Source of the DNA: Cyanoderma ruficeps | Taxonomy: Eukaryota; Chordata; Aves; Passeriformes; Timaliidae | Assembly: GCA_008694505.1 (NCBI GenBank) | Contig: VZDJ01000346.1 | Span: forward strand, 13,664,075 to 13,728,074 | Length of the DNA stretch: 64,000 bases | Direction: 5' to 3' | The notes under the pieces: model-generated | Database searches by the model: none | What the model was told of the DNA's origin: nothing | Seen by the model: only the letters and a program-made list of their open reading frames with translations | Shown: positions 62,578 to 64,000 of the stretch, piece after piece | Layout of the letters: every line of letters begins with the position of its first letter | Position numbering within the stretch: the first letter of the stretch is position 1 | Made by a program: the position numbers and the translations under genes

Positions 62578-63190
62578 CATGAAACACCTACATGTCTGGG
62601 AGATGCCACTTCTGACTGACAGGATAAACACTCCTACTGTTCTAACATTTAGCTTAACCTCACAAAATCTCACTAATCCTGTGGATGGTTCTGGCCCAAG
62701 CTGTGTTGTATCAACCTTAGAGAACCTTCATTCAGTCACTAATTTTAACTCACAGATTTGACTTCTAGGTTTGACCTCAGACTTGTTTCATCATGATGGC
62801 CTTGTCTGGCAATTTCTGTATGGTTTCTAACCCTGGCTAATTATTTCCAGATCTATCCCAACCTGACTCGTGAACTCAACTTCCAGAGTTGGCTTCAGGT
62901 CTGCTTTTTCAAGAGGGACTTGTTTGGCTACCTGTATTCTTGTTGAACCTGGTTTCCATCACCAGATGTACTCTGCTTGCCTTGCTGGGCACTGCCTTTG
63001 ACACTAATGTCTGTGCCTTCCCTAGCGCTGCCCTTGCATCCTGCTTCCACTTGCTACATCCTGACGGGTCCAATTGCAGTCGTCCATGATTTAAGGAGGA
63101 GGGTGCTTGGAGCAGATAGTGCCTGGTTCATCTTAGGGCCTCACAGGGAAATTACCAGAGGCAGTAAACACAAGCTGTTGGAATGAATGT
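62578..63190. other. Unclassified GC-richer block, possibly an ancient repeat
   Basis: About 610 bp, GC near 45-48% by eye against AT-rich flanks. It carries recurring short words such as TTTGACTTCTAGGTTTGACC, ACTTGTTT, CCTGACTCGTGAACTCAACT and TTCCAGAGTTGGCTTCAGG, which give it a faint internal periodicity. Three overlapping plus frames of 60-69 codons exist, but no protein is recognised. It could be an old transposon of a family I cannot name, or an exon-like island. Orientation unknown. Confidence 0.35.
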
Positions 63191-64000
63191 AAGGAGAATT
63201 TCATAATCAGACTTGTTAAACCGTGAAACAGGTTCTTCAAAGCATTTTAAGACTTTTCATCTTTGGAGGTTTACAAAATTCAGCTGGACAAGATTTTTAA
63301 CAATTTCATCTAATTTTCCAGTTAGCCCCATTTCCATTAGGAGCTGGTACTACAAGATTTCCAGGGAATTAACTAGATGGCTTGTAATTTATTTTTCTAG
63401 GATTATATGGTAGAAGTTTCTTGGAGAAAGCACAAAAAAGCTTGGATATGTACTGACAGTGTTTGCAATAGTAGCCCAGAATACAGTTTCTGAGAGATAA
63501 AAATGATTCTTTTGTTCAAAAAGGATAAAGAGGTATATATACATATATAAAAAAACAAAACCAAAAAACCTCCAGGAAAACCTGTATACAGTTCTTATAA
63601 TGTCTTACTGCATGCTCTGGTAAAATTGTGGTGGCATTTATGATCTAATTATCCCTGGTCCCTCTTGCCTTTAGTAACTTTGTTTTTATTCCAGTACAGA
63701 GACCACTGCTGTGATCAGCTTTCATAGAGATCATGTGGGTGCACAATTATCACTCACAATTTAGTTTATTATACTAAAGCAGATTGAGGGTGCTACAAAC
63801 CCATTAACTCTTAGTGGTGATTTTCTACACTCTCTTGTCTGTCAATAGTGGCCAAGTCCCCTGAAGAAACAGGAAAAAATTTTTATTCCCTTTTTTACTT
63901 TGAAGAGTTATAAAATCTTGCTCTAAGACAGCAAAGAAGATGTCAGAGATGGAATTATTGCAAAGTAACCAAAAATATGTCAACAAAGACAAATTAAACA
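63191..64000. other. AT-rich non-coding end of the window
   Basis: No gene or recognised repeat. A 66-codon plus frame at 63213-63413 has no family resemblance. Confidence 0.45.

Overview
The window looks like AT-rich, non-coding vertebrate nuclear DNA from a bird. Between the repeats the composition is estimated by eye at about 35-37% GC; it was not counted. The assignment rests on the repeats. At least ten fragments match the avian CR1 LINE, in its 3' tail, 3' UTR and reverse-transcriptase blocks. Several LTRs match endogenous-retrovirus LTR families I recognise from neoavian and passerine genomes. No operons, ribosome-binding sites or bacterial features occur. No primate or rodent SINEs were recognised.

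No protein-coding gene, tRNA, rRNA or known ncRNA could be supported. The open frames are short (at most about 125 codons, or 184 where an LTR and a LINE overlap). They overlap on both strands, and none shows a recognisable host protein. The window is therefore either a gene desert or the inside of one or more very long introns; the sequence alone cannot decide.

Layout. 0-14 kb: four diverged copies of one LTR family (456-980 on +; 4296-4852, 9134-9515 and 13550-13960 on -), two CR1 pieces near 8.9 and 13.1 kb, and a possible CR1 relic at 6.8 kb. 14-36 kb: mostly unique AT-rich DNA with an 11-N gap at 14458, CR1 tails at 25.0 and 30.9 kb, and several GC-richer islands that may be conserved elements or exon remnants. 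36-43.4 kb is the repeat-dense part. It holds a CR1 split by a solo LTR with intact GTCAG target duplications, an older LTR split by a CR1 tail with a (TAGAA)n run, a long CR1 with reverse-transcriptase and 3' tail sequence, and a further short CR1. 43.4-57 kb: unique sequence, a CR1 at 48.9 kb, a near-perfect 76-bp palindrome at 55.44 kb and a CR1 reverse-transcriptase relic at 55.6 kb. 57.36-57.99 kb: a CpG-rich, probably young solo LTR with 6-bp target duplications. 58-64 kb: unique sequence with an unclassified GC-richer block at 62.58-63.19 kb.

Nothing here forms a gene system. The most informative structures are the two nested transposon insertions, the two LTRs with intact target duplications, the palindrome, and a few compact islands that could be regulatory elements or small exons. 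Those islands are candidates only; a cross-species alignment or RNA data would be needed to confirm them.
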